Part shown: piece after piece, positions 13,690-28,741 of the stretch | Position numbering within the stretch: position 1 is the stretch's first letter | Layout: each line of letters begins with the position of its first letter | Assembly (NCBI RefSeq): GCF_964199755.1 | Contig: NC_133914.1 | Location: 62,001 to 126,000 of the forward strand | Length of the DNA stretch: 64,000 nucleotides | Direction of reading: 5' to 3' | DNA from: Larus michahellis | Taxonomy: Eukaryota; Chordata; Aves; Charadriiformes; Laridae | Translations under genes and position numbers: made by a program | Notes under the pieces: generated by a model | Databases searched by the model: none | Told to the model about the DNA's origin: nothing | What the model saw: the letters and a program-made list of their open reading frames with translations, nothing else

Positions 13690-13960
13690 TTTTACTGCTG
13701 GACAGGCCGCGGCGGCGGAAGCGGCTTCACCGCCCCCTCGCCACACGGCGCTTCGCCGCCGCAGCCGCCATCTTGGATGAGGGCAGGAGGAAACGGAAGC
13801 GGCGCTGACGTTACCCCGCGCGGTGACGGCCATAGCGGATGAGGGCAGAAGTCAGTGGACGCCATTTTGGGGCCGGGCAGCGGCGGCGGGCAGCGCCATC
13901 TTGCGTGCTGGCAAGGCGCTGCCGGGGGGAGTGCGGCCGCCATGGACGTCCCCCACTGGG
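13690..13960 (-). promoter_or_regulatory. ELOA: ELOA CpG-island promoter with three YY1-like sites
   Basis: The sequence just upstream of the ELOA start is extremely GC- and CpG-rich. GCCATCTTG or GCCATTTTG motifs, the core of the YY1 site, occur at 13767-13775, 13861-13869 and 13895-13903, all in the same orientation. I see no TATA box near the start. TSS position is inferred only. Confidence 0.6.
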
Positions 13961-16900
13961 GCAGTGGTGGCATTTCCGGCCCCACTGTGGTCAGGACAGC
14001 CTTTCCTGAGACAAATGTCTCTTCATAACCCTTCCCGTTGCCTCCCAATGGCCAACGGCTCTACCGTGGCTGTTGCAAGTGGGTGTAAAGCAGGTTTATA
14101 GATTCATTTGTGGCCAAAGGCAAATTGAGTGGGGCCGCAGCTGCCCAGGCCGGGGCTCCTCAGGCTTGGGGGCTCGAAACTGCTGCCCCTTCTGCTCACT
14201 CAGGGTAGTGGGGAAGGCATCAGGAGGGCGATTAACCCCCAGCTCTTCCCCAAATGCCCTCGTGAGCCCCTCTGGAGTAGAGCCAGGCCTTTGGTTGCCT
14301 CCTTGTTGCCTCTCCCTTAACAGTGGCCATGCCCAGCCCTTGGTTTACTGCCTCCTCTTGTCGCTGGCTGTGACGATGTACTTGGCCGGAGCAGTGCTAC
14401 CTGAATCCAGCCCTTTCCATGTCTCTCGGGACTCGGCTGAGGGCGACTGTCCTCACATCACCCCAAAAGCCTGCTGTATATGTAGAAGTGATGAGAGCAG
14501 TCAGCTGGCTGGAAGGGGAGAGGAGGGAGGAGGATGTTGCGTGGAGAAAGTTGAGGGTCTCTGTCTCTCAATCTACAGAGCCCTGTGCTGGTCAGAGCTT
14601 CCCCTTGGACTAACTGGCCTTAACAGCAAGGTAAGGAGCAGACCCAGGCGGTAGATGAGTCATGGAGCACCAGGGCTCACCAAGCAGGATTTGAGGAGAC
14701 CTTGCACGGGGCACGGGAACTGCTGAATAATGGAAATAGCGGCATGGGGAGCGACTTTGTTGTTTTCTAATATGGGGCTGGAGGAATTATTGGCAACAAA
14801 ATAGTGCCCAGAGCTGCAGTGTCCAGGTAGTTTTCCAGGCTAGTTCGATGTTTGCTGTGACTCAGACCCTGCTTGAACTCAGGGCTGGGGGCACCGGTAG
14901 GTGAAGGAGAGGGACTCAGTCTGCTTGGTTAGATATTAAAATAAGCCTGCCATAACTTCCTGAAGACACAGTATTAACCAGTATAGGTCCTGCTTTGCTC
15001 TCGTCTCAGTAATATGGTGCAGGGCTGAGATTAGCAGCACTGAAAGGATGTGAGGACAACTATGGTCTTTTAAGAGAAGTTTAAACAGCTAGAAAAAAGC
15101 CCTGTCTTCCCTCCTTTCTGTCTGGGCCCTTTGAAACCTCTTCAAACCATTCCAGCTCCCTAGATTAATCCAGGAGCCAGGATTAATCTGTAAGAAAAAT
15201 ATCCCTTTCAAGTCTCTACAGTGGTATTTCAGTCACAAGCAGCAACGATGTCCCATTTTAAATTAACTGCAGGTAGTAAAGGTTGCCCTGCTTTCCTGCA
15301 GCCAAACACTGGAATAAAATGAACACGTGCTTCAAATTGGAGTCTGTCAAAGGTGCCCAAAGGGAACAGGCAGGATTCCACAGACATCAATATGAGCCCA
15401 AAACTTCTCGTAACTCCATTGTACTTGTATGAAGTGTAAGGCAGTTAGAAGACCTCTGTTTTACCCCAGGACAATTGTCCCCCTTGACTCCTGAGTGGGG
15501 TGGACGGAGGATGGAGAAAGCCAGCTGCATTGCTGGGCTTTCCAGAAGGACGCAAGAAGGCTTTCAGAGATCAGCTTGCCCAAATGTGATGCTGGGCTCC
15601 ATACCAGGCCCGGAGGAGCTGCTGAGCACTGGTGTCATCTCTCTAAAATGGTATCTGGAGCCCCTGAAAAGGGGTTGGCAGTTTTATGGACAGAAACAGT
15701 GGGTTGCTGCAGACACTGTGCTTGTTTCTGTAAAAAAAAGGACAAAATCAAGGCAATCTAGGGAGCAGAAGGAATCGGGCAGATCCTCAGCACAGCCCAG
15801 TGAGAGCTGACACCCAGGTCACTTATTTCACGAGGCTAAACCTCCTGCCCCAGCAGGTTGCAGACCTCGACCTAGCACCCATCCTGCTGGGACCAGTCTC
15901 AGCTTTGGGGCAGCTGGACGGCCACCTCCTTTCAGGACAGTTCCTGCTCCTTTTTGGGTTTGTTCGGCAGCAAGGAGGTTCTTGCAGCATCATATCTCAA
16001 AGAGATATAGGTCTCATCCCTTGAGGGATCTGGATAGAAGGCCTGGAAAAATGTTTTAATTTCCTGGGAAATTCCAATATTTAACTTATATTGTCACTTC
16101 AAAATCAGCTGAAAAGGCGAAACTGCAAATTTTCCTGGGGAATAGATAGACTGAACAAAATGCATGTTTGGAAACATCACAGTGTTGTTGCTCTGGAAGC
16201 GTATATCCCAGTTCCTTTTCCCAAGCCCGAGCTGGGTATCAGAAAGAGTTTCATATCCAAACACACAGAGAGAAGGGCATTTGCATTCTGATTTCAGAAG
16301 GACTGACACCTGCTCCAGGATATGACACGATGATAGATGGTCCTTCGGTGGTGTACATTGGGGTAGGCCCATGAAATGCCACAGTACCAGGGATGGCTCA
16401 AGTGCCTGGGACTTTTCTCCTGAATCCTCTTGGCTTTTGTGCAAAGCCAAAAGAGAGTAGGGTCTGTGGGTGCCTGTGTTGTCCCTGCTCCCTCAGCTCC
16501 TCCCAGCCAGCTGAGCTCAGCCAGGCCGACACTGTTGCTCTTCCCCTCGGGCTCAGCCCTGAATCCTCTTTCCTGGCAGGGACTTTTACTAAACTTTTCC
16601 CTTCTCCATATTTTTGCTGAAGTCTCATAAAGTCCCCCTTCTTCTTTGCCTGGTGCTAAATACGAGCTGATTACTCAGTTCCAAGAAACCTGATCTTTAT
16701 GGCCAAGCATAATAAACAGTACCCAGATATGTGAGACAGCGCAGTAACAGCTATTTCTGGCTGGCAGATTTGTTCCCTCATATATTGGCTGCTCCGAGCT
16801 CCCTCAGAGGATCTGAGGTCACTGCTGCGTTTCAGACTGGAGTTTCAAGCTGGAATTTGGGAACATTCAAAAGATGGATTGTTGTTGTTGATTTTTTTTT

Positions 16901-17486
16901 TCCTCTTTCACCTGCACTCTGAACTGGTCACCCCAAAGGGCAGCTGATACCACTGGTGACCTTGCCATGCCCAAGGGGCTGAGGGGGAAATGAACACCCT
17001 TTTCTATGTGATCCTGCAGCGCTGGGGTTCATCTCCGTGTGGGATCCTCTGTCAGAGCTGCTGGGATTTGATTCACCCCATCTGACGTGCACTTGAGTCA
17101 GGTGAAACATACCCTGCGATTGCCACCTCACTCCGCCTGGAGTCCGTGTCACCCCAGACACCAGAGCTGAGCACAGCCACACACCCCAGGAACCAGTGGG
17201 TGCTCCCAGTTTCCCAAGGCAAGCACTCAAAATCCCCAGTCCTTTTTTAAAACAGCAAAGTTGCTGGTACTGGTTGAGAGTTGAGGATCCCCTCTCGCAG
17301 TCATAGCCCTCAATGCCTTTAACGGAGCTCAGAGGGATACAGGGCAGTTGCCATCCTTCCCTTGGCCTGACCCAAAGAGTATTTGAGTCAGTGGGAGTTT
17401 TTCCTTTGCTTAACTGAAATGTCTTAAAGAGAAAAAGGGCGCCTGTAGTGCTGCTAGAAGGCTTCTCACCTCTTCTTTCTCACCAG
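13961..17486. other. Intergenic interval between ELOA and the KLHL gene
   Basis: About 3.5 kb lies between two divergently arranged genes. I recognise no conserved coding exon, RNA gene or repeat. It must contain the KLHL promoter and any upstream non-coding exon, since the KLHL coding exon starts with a splice acceptor, but I could not place either. Confidence 0.5.
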
Positions 17487-17508
17487 GTCCCATTCTGATC
17501 CTACCAAG
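17487..17508 (+). other. 5'UTR segment of the first KLHL coding exon
   Basis: A pyrimidine-rich tract ending in CACCAG (AG at 17485-17486) precedes 22 nt of leader and then an ATG in strong context (CCAAGATGG). This implies at least one upstream non-coding exon, as I recall for KLHL31. Confidence 0.65.
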
Positions 17509-20500
17509 ATGGCATCCAAAAAGAAAACCCCCAAGAAGCCCAAGGTGAATAAAGAGGATGCATCCGTCACCGCAGTGATGGTGGAAGATGCTTTGCTAGA
17601 TGTCAAAGCCCTCAATCACTTGAATAGTTTATACGATAGTGGGTCCAACGGCTTGCCCTGCACGGCCACAGAGGTTGAAGCGCCGGACCATGGAGCCAGC
17701 CTTCTGGAGGGGATGAACCAGATGCGCCAGAAGCGGTTCCTCTGTGATCTCATCATTGCCACCAAAACGAAGTCCTTCGAGGTGCATAAACTCGTCCTGG
17801 CTTCCTGCAGTGAGTACTTTCACCACCTGCTGCAGAGAGACCCTCCACTGCACCAAGTGGAGCTCCACAACGTGTCCCCACTGGGCCTGACCACCGTCAT
17901 CACATACGCCTACATGGGGAAGCTGAGCCTCTCGCTGTACACCATTGGCAGCACCATCACTGCGGCCACCCAGCTGCAGGTGCCGGCGCTGCTGAACATG
18001 TGCAGCGACTTCCTCGTTCGGGAGATGGCCGTGGAGAACTGCGTATATATCGCCAACATCTCAGACACCTATGGCCTCAACCAGGTGAAAGACGCCACAT
18101 GGAAATTCATCCGGGAAAATTTCCTGGAGTTCTCCAAGACTGACCAGTTCATGAAACTCCCCTTCGATCAGATCAATGAGCTGCTGATGGATGATGGCCT
18201 GCAGATACCCAGTGAGGTTGCAGCCTTCCAGATTGCTGTCAAGTGGCTGGAGTTTGACCCAAAACGGGTCCGGTATGCTGCTGACCTCCTGAGCAACATT
18301 CGATTCGGCACAATCTCAGCTCCGGACTTGGTCAATCATGTGCAACCTGTGCCACACATGATGCAAGACCCGCAGTGCCACAGGCTCCTTGTGGATGCTA
18401 TGAATTACCACCTGCTCCCCCACCAGCAAAACAGCCTTCAATCTCGGAGAACCAGGATACGGGGAGGCCAGAGGGTGCTTGTCACAGTTGGAGGTCGGCC
18501 AGCTTTGACCGAGAATGCTCTTAGCAGGGAGATCAGCTACAGGGATGCAGAGGGAAACTGGAACAAGCTGACGGAGATGCCGGCGAAAAGTTTTAACCAG
18601 TGTGTGGTGGTGATGGATGGATTCATCTACATTGCAGGTGGTGAAGACCAAAATGATGCCAGGAACCAGGCCAAGCATGCTGTCAGCAGCCTGAACAGGT
18701 AAGACAGGCTCCCCCTGGCCACGCAGACCCTGGGGAGGGGTTCAGAGCTGTGCCGTGTCTGCGTGTGCCCCAGCATCCCCCAGGGGGTGAGGGACAAGCG
18801 CGTCAGAAAGGTTCCTCTTTGCTATCAGTAACCTGGAGGTAGGTCTGGCCTCTGGGATAACGCTGCCAGCGAGGGACAAACGCAGCGAGGCCCTGTACAG
18901 GGTGCTGGAGTGCGAGACACGAGACCTGGAAACCACTTCCAGAGATTTGGTTTGCTTGAGCCCAGCCTGGGCTTCCCCGAGGACTTTGGTGCCTGGGCTG
19001 TGCTGCCCACATCCTACAGCAGCGCACAGCACTGGTGCAGGATGAGGGCAGGGCAAGGCCTCTTTGAAACTGTGAGGCTCCTGGAGAAATGGGAGCCCTC
19101 ATGACTTAGCAGTAACCCATTTTGTTACTCTGGGGAGCTCCCCTTTTAGCCTCTGGCTGTTCCTCCAGCCAGTGCTAGCCTCAACCCTGCCTCTGCTTTG
19201 TCTGGATTCATTTTAAGGTAGATTTACTATCTGTAGGATTACCGTTGCCCTTCAGGTTTTCTTCTCTCTGCCTCCGTTTCTCTCTTCATCATTTAAATTA
19301 TGAGTTTTTTTTCCTTAATCCCCATAAATCTGTCACTGGATCGTCAAGGGATTACTATTCAAAGAAAGGAGTAGTAACCATGGCAACCTGACATGAAGTA
19401 TTTTGTTTGCAAACTAAACCTGAACTTCCCGGTTGCTCTGCCACCTGAGGCTCCACATGCAATGTTGTTGGCACTGCTTGAGGCCAGCCTGTCACAGCCC
19501 CTGATCACCACCCCTCAGTTAGGAGCCGTCATTGGGCTCTGTCTCCTGCGTCAAGTGAGGTTTCAGGGACCCACTGGCAGGTCTCCTTTCTATTTCTGGT
19601 CAATATCTTATCTACCTTTCCCAGCCTGGCCTTAGTCCCTGTGGCATCGCTTTGGGGACACAGCAGTTCCAGTTCCCTTTGCCATCTTGTGGGCACACAA
19701 GGAGCCGGCTTCTTATCACATGCCTGGCTTTGGCCTGGCAGGGTGGTCAGGGAAGACCTGTCCCTAGGTCCTCTTCTACCTGCCAGGTTCCAACGTCTTG
19801 GGACAGTGATGGTGCTTGGGAACACCTCAGATTGGCAGCACTTGCCATTTCCGAGCCAGGCTGGAGCTTGTGGTGGCAGGAGCAATGGTGGGCCATCCCA
19901 AGAGTTAAGAGTGGCAACAACACCAGCAGTCACAGATAGGATCCAGTCCCGTGCAGTGCCATCATCTCCATCTGCGCTGCCTGTCCAGATGCTTTTTTAC
20001 TGCTGGAGAAGACAGAGAGGCTCTTCCAGAGCATGAGTTGTCTCCTCCAAAGGTAGATGTTTGGCAGGCCCCTCTTCTCCCCATGGCTCTGATGCTAGTC
20101 CTGGATAGACAGACCTGCCCTTCATCCCCCAGGTACGACCCACGCTTCAACACCTGGCTGCACCTGGCCAGCATGCAGCACAGGAGGACACACTTCAGCC
20201 TCAGCGCCTGCAACGGGCTACTCTACGCTGTCGGAGGGCAAAATGCCGAGGGCGCATTGGCATCTGTCGAGTGCTACATCCCCACCACCAACAGCTGGCA
20301 GAGCAAGGCAAGCCTGGAGACGCCCCGCTGCTGCCATGCCACCACCATCATCGATGGCAAGCTCCTGGTCACTGGTGGCTACATCAGCCATGCCTATTCC
20401 CGCACCGTGTGCTGCTATGAGCCCAGCACTGACACCTGGAGGGAGCAGGCAAGGCTCGGCACCCCCCGGGGCTGGCACTGCGCGGCCACTGTGGCCAACT

Positions 20501-20865
20501 GAGTGTATGTGCTGGGTGGGAGCCAGCTGGGTCCCCAGGGTGAGCGGGTGGACGTGATGCCTGTGGAGTGCTACAGCCCACTCACAGGGCAGTGGAGTTA
20601 CATGGCACACGTGCCCACAGGGGTCAGCACGGCCGGGGTGGCTCTGCTGGAGGGGCGCTTGTGCCTGGTGGGTGGCTGGAATGAGAGTGGGAAGAGGTAT
20701 CAGAAATGTGTGCAGTGCTACAATCCTGATCTCAACGAGTGGGCCAAGGATGAGAACCTCCCTGAGGCCACTGTGGGTGTCTCGTGCTGCACCACCATCC
20801 TCCCACGCTCCCGGAGCTCCAGGTCCCGGGCCAGCTCTGCGGCCTCGGCAGCAGCCAGCACGTAA
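17509..20865 (+). CDS. KLHL31-like BTB-BACK-kelch protein, with one in-frame stop
   Basis: BTB-BACK-kelch proteins usually serve as CUL3 ubiquitin-ligase substrate adaptors; KLHL31 itself acts in striated muscle. Exon 1 is 17509-18698 and exon 2 is 20133-20865, joined by AG|GTAAGA and CCCCAG. The Lys-rich start [12 protein letters not shown] parallels KLHL31. BTB is at about 69-170 ([14 protein letters not shown]), BACK at about 178-280, and kelch repeats run from about 325 to the end. An in-frame TGA at codon 520 (20500-20502) replaces an Arg in KLHL31 (DRVYVMGG), giving a 519-aa product without the last kelch blades. The same frame continues open and conserved for 120 more codons to TAA; without the TGA the product would be 640 residues (human KLHL31 about 634). 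It may be a recent nonsense allele, an early pseudogene or a sequence error. It looks like a KLHL31 paralogue rather than KLHL31; KLHL43 is a possible name I cannot confirm. Confidence 0.88.
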
Positions 20866-23686
20866 AGAGCCCTGGGTGCCACATGGCTTATGCCAGCAGC
20901 TGGGGAAGGAGACAGAGCTGAGGAGTGTGGGGTAGCTGGATGGGGAGGCACGCTGATGTCTGGAGTCACTGACAAGTCTCAAACGCTCTTGTTCCATCAT
21001 GGCAAGTTTTGGGCTCTAGGAAAGTGTATTCTGCGCTGCGTGCACCTCCATCCCTCAGTTTAAGCAGAGATTGCTCAAAGCGGGGCAAACACTGAAGCAA
21101 GCAGGACAGAAGAGCTTTTCTCCTCAGCCTGCAGTACAGTATTGCACTGTGGACTGCAAAAAATGGAAAAAAAAAAAAAGAAGGAAAAAACCCCAGAATA
21201 ATGTAGGAGAAATTCTACTGTAGGAATAGCATCGTGAGACACTTTCAAAACACAAGTATTGGTATTAGGTACAAGAAACTGACAGGTCTAGAACAGACCC
21301 TGTTGCTCGTGTAGCATTTGTTCAAGGGAAAGGCATTTAATATTTACTCACTGAAGCTAGATACTTTCAGACCAGGAATAATGTGATTCTTGATAGCAAG
21401 GAAGAGAACTATTGGAGCAACTGACCAAGATCTCTTGCTCTCCCTCTAGTTCAAGCAGAAGGAATCAGGGAAGCGCCTAAGGATGCTATGAGTCTCCAGA
21501 TTTCAGAGGCAAATGGTGCCCTGAAAATAAGTATCAGCTGGAACAGAAGCCCTTCACATCCAAACCAAGGAGCTCTCATAGATATATTCCTAGCCAGGTT
21601 CTGTTACTCACACCATCAAGCTGACAGCTTGGTTTTGAACTCAATTCAGTGCTTCCCCATTACTGTAAAAGCAGTGTCTGACCTGTAAAAGGAGAAATGA
21701 TTAGGAAACTTGAGTTTCCAGGGGCAAGCACTTGCTCACTGCCCAGGGTCCCTCCCTGTCACTGCATTTGAGTGAGACAGGAGACAGTTACCAGTCTTTA
21801 TTAAAACCCTGGCTGCCCTTTCAGAGGGCACAGGGACTGCAGACTCCCCCTTAGAGCACTGCAGAGCAGACCCGGGCTTTTGGGCTGAATGCATCAGGAC
21901 AAACCACACCACAAAACTCCAAACCCTGCCCTGGCAGATCCAAGATACAGTGAGGACCTGTGATGAGCAGGAGGCAAGAGAAGGTGGTGGTTATTTCCTC
22001 ATCTCCAGCCCATGGCCATTACCAGACATCACACGATAGTCACAAGCTGAGGCCAGCATCTCCTGGTAACAGATCCTGTTACTGGAGCACATTTACACGT
22101 GATCTTAGATGGGCTCATCACCTGCATCTCAGGCCACGGCAGCTACGAGCTGCCAAGCATCTAAGCAAGCACTCTCGGTTTTCTTCTAGTCTTTTTTGCA
22201 CAACACAGTGAAATTGCACTCAGGAAGACCCTGAGCCCCTCGAGGGAAACCCAACATGCCATGAAGATGCCAAGAGCTTCAGCAAAGCAGGCTGGTTTTC
22301 ACTTCCTTTCACAACTCAGCAAAACTGAGCAGCTTGCAGTAGTTAAGAGTTCACATAAAGGTATTGATTTTTCTCCCAGAATTCACTATCTCAGTTAGGA
22401 GTTCACATCAAGCATAAAGCTATACCAAAGCAGAACATCGTTTCTGTTCAAATTCTACTTTCCTCTGTGCATTTTAGCACACGCAATACATGCTGCCCTG
22501 TGCATTTTGGAGTGGGCTCCATCCTGAACAGCACTGGCAACCTCCCCTGATTTACAATTCCAACCTGCTTGACAAGGGAACGGTGTATGAGACAACACTG
22601 CACAATCACTAATGGAGCATGTACAGATTTGGATGAAAGTGAGTTTGTTCCTTGATTTTTTTATTATATTTTTTTACTGTAAGATGCAGGAGAGGATGGA
22701 ACACTAGAGGCAGAGGTGTTGCTGAACTCCACTTTTGTGAGCCGTGTTCTCCCACAAAGAATTTTCTCTTTTTAACAATAAACACCATTCTTCTGCAGGG
22801 CAAAACTGTCTGGCTGTGTAATTACAACAGGGTAAATTCACACTCCTGAAACCTTTTAAACAAACCAGTCAAGATTCATCCTCTACATTCTAAGCACATC
22901 CAATATAATTGCTTCAGGATTTGCACAGACTTTTAGAGCACCCCACAATCTGTGGCGTAGAAACAACTCTAACAGCTGCAGGTACAGGTTCTCGAGGTCA
23001 CTCACACCACCCAGGGAAGTAGCATGGATCAGGGGTTTCTGCTGGCTCATCTCAGCCCTTGCCTGTGGCACCAGGTTTGAATCTCAGCTCAGGAACCTCA
23101 CCAGTACCCCAGCACCAGACCCTCATCCCCTTCCAACCAGTCCTGTCACACTTGCTTCAACAAAGAACCCTCAGCCACATTTTGGCTTTATGTCTCTGCT
23201 TTATTAAGGGGATATGCTCACCGTTTCCTTTGAACTCACACTTGCACTAGTTCCTAGAGTAAAGGAATTTCTTCTAATTATTCAGAATCCCTCATTCATC
23301 AAAGAGCAGGCTGCCCTTAAGACTGCAGGTTGGTCTGTGGAGGATCAGAACCAGCAGCTGACTGACTTAATTCCCTTCAGGAAATTCTGCTTCACAACTC
23401 CAGTGGCTAAAAAGCATGTATTTTTTTTTCTTCTTTCTATGCCCACCTGCAAACTCTCATAAAACTTCCACACATTATTTGTACACTTGGACAGTACAGA
23501 AGTGGAGACTGGATCCATGTAAATCCACCACCCGCTCCTCAAGAACACCACATTCTCTTCAAGTGCACAACATCAGTCCTTGTCCTTCTGCTGCCTTTCG
23601 AGCGTGACCGACCCTTGTTCCCAGCAGCTTCCCAGGTCAGGAGGAGCCCCCACAAAATTCACAACAGAAGTCAGGGGTTAGAAAAT
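20866..23686. other. KLHL 3' flank and spacer before convergent RPL11
   Basis: This interval presumably starts with the KLHL 3'UTR. Plus-strand candidate poly(A) hexamers are ATTAAA at 21800-21805 and AATAAA at 22777-22782; I cannot choose between them. I see no further coding exon, RNA gene or repeat. Confidence 0.45.
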
Positions 23687-23716
23687 TTTATTTGCTTTTT
23701 TGGTAACAGGAACTGC
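23687..23716 (-). other. RPL11: RPL11 3'UTR with poly(A) signal
   Basis: A minus-strand AATAAA (23687-23692) lies 25-30 nt after the stop codon. This gives the very short 3'UTR typical of ribosomal protein genes. Confidence 0.8.
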
Positions 23717-27182
<3,466 letters not shown>

Positions 27183-27340
27183 GACGGAGGCGGGGAAGAG
27201 ACCAGCCGGCCGCCGCCGCGGGGTCTTATGGGAGGGCGCGGCGCGAGCGGCGGCGCCCCCTGGCGGCCGGAGGGCGGAGGGGAGCGGCGGCCGGTTGCCG
27301 GGGCAACCGCGGACGGGCGGCCGCCATTTTGTGCCCCGGG
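27183..27340 (-). promoter_or_regulatory. RPL11: RPL11 promoter with 5'TOP initiator and YY1-like site
   Basis: On the minus strand a pyrimidine run beginning CTCTTCC (27200 downwards) lies 18 nt before the ATG. It matches the position and sequence of the 5'TOP start of mammalian RPL11 mRNA as I remember it. TOP leaders make translation mTOR/LARP1-dependent. A GCCATTTTG motif on the plus strand (27323-27331) is a YY1-type site. The region is a dense CpG island. Confidence 0.7.
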
Positions 27341-28741
27341 CCCGTAGGGACGGCGATGCGTGGGGGCCGCCGGCCCTGCTCACCCTTACGCCCTGCCCCG
27401 CAGCCAGGTCCCGGCCTGCACCACCGTGTGCTGCTGCCTCTGCCGCGGGGCCCGCTCCGAACAGCGCTGGGGCAGATGCTGGCGGAGGGGGCTGGGGTCC
27501 TGCCTGGAGCCCTGCCTGCTGCGGAGGCCAGGGGGGATGAACCGCAGTGGTTTTGCTGGGAGACGCTGCACCAGGTGGCGTTGGCGCATCTCCACTGCCA
27601 AGCGGCAATGGGTGTAGCTTACTGGATTTTCTCCTGTCCCTACACCCCCGAGTTCCTTGAACCAGACCTGGAAACATATTTCAATTTCAACTTCACTTAT
27701 TCAGCGAAGTGTTTGTGGGTTTCAGATCTGTGCCTCGGATCTGGATCCTCTTTTTGCATCATTTTGACTTAGTCTGGAGGAAGGGTTCAAGGCCAGGCTG
27801 GACGGGGCATTCAGTAACCTGGTCTAGTGGGAAGTGTCCCTGCCCATGGCAGGGGGTTGGAACTGGATGATCTTTAAGGTCCTTTCCAACCCAAATGATT
27901 CTGTGATTCTATAAAGGGAGGATTCGCAGCCCACGCCCCCGGGAGCAGAGCATAATACAGCTTCTTCAGGAAGGGGGGCAAGCCAAATTCACACCCTTTT
28001 TTGCATCCAAACATCTCCTTCAGTGGCCACGTCCTGAGCTGAATACTTGCGATGAGTCTCTCACTCTGTAAGGATGACACTGGCTTATCCCCTTCCCCGC
28101 CTCCCAGGGACCGTGCTCAGGGCTGCCAGGTTGAACTCTGTAATGCCCTCACTTATTTTTTGCTCCAGTTGCTTCTAAAAGGGGATGAAGGATGAATGAA
28201 CAATCAGCTTGTCTCATTAACAAGAGAAAAAAAGTGTTAGGAGTCCCTGGGCAGAGGGCATGAGAAGCCAGTAGTTAAGAAGTAACATTACGCTACTATT
28301 TCGTTATTGATTTACTTCACCTAAGAACAGCTTTGCTGGAAATAGCCACAGGCTCCTTACAGAGCTCAGCTGACAGCCAGCTTTACCAGGTCTCTGTGGT
28401 TGCCATTTAGGATCTGTCCATGCTGCAGCGTTCCTTCTTGCGGGCAAAGGCTGAAGGCAGGGTTAAATGCACAGCAGGCAATGTGGGTCACTGCCTCCCC
28501 AGGGCAGTAGATTGGGATCAGAAGGTGGACAGAGCAGGGTCAAGGTGACGGGCACTTCAAGAGTCAGAGTGCAGGCAGGGCTGCGTAGCTTGAGCCATCA
28601 CCCGAGGATGCTGCCAGGGCCCCAGGAGCAGGCAGGAACACACGGCTGAGCTTTGCTGCACAGGCAAGGGTAGTACAGGGGGCTCCTGCCCGACCCCATT
28701 TGCAGCCCATTCCCTTGTGTACCTTCCCATGCTCGTGGCTC
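27341..28741. other. Spacer between RPL11 promoter and SLC17 3' end
   Basis: About 1.4 kb starts in the RPL11 CpG island and contains one CR1 fragment (annotated separately). Its right part must include the 3'UTR of the SLC17-like gene; I found no canonical minus-strand AATAAA or ATTAAA here. A GC-rich 147-codon plus-strand frame at 27329-27772 has no protein signature and is not called. Confidence 0.5.
27783..27914 (+). mobile_element. CR1 LINE 3'-end fragment
   Basis: The sequence runs through the CR1 3' consensus: a ttcaaggccaggctggac block, ggcagggggttggaactg, gatgatctttaaggtcc, and a terminal attctgtgattct. It is about 130 bp and 5'-truncated. It sits between RPL11 and the SLC17-like gene. 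Divergence from consensus appears modest by eye. Confidence 0.92.

Noticed and set aside
20218-21000. 260-codon minus-strand frame antisense to KLHL exon 2
   Set aside because: Shadow of the real coding exon on the opposite strand; His/Ala/Gly-rich and without homology.
27329-27772. 147-codon plus-strand frame divergent from RPL11
   Set aside because: GC-driven open frame without known domains; a divergent non-coding transcript from the CpG island remains possible but is unsupported.
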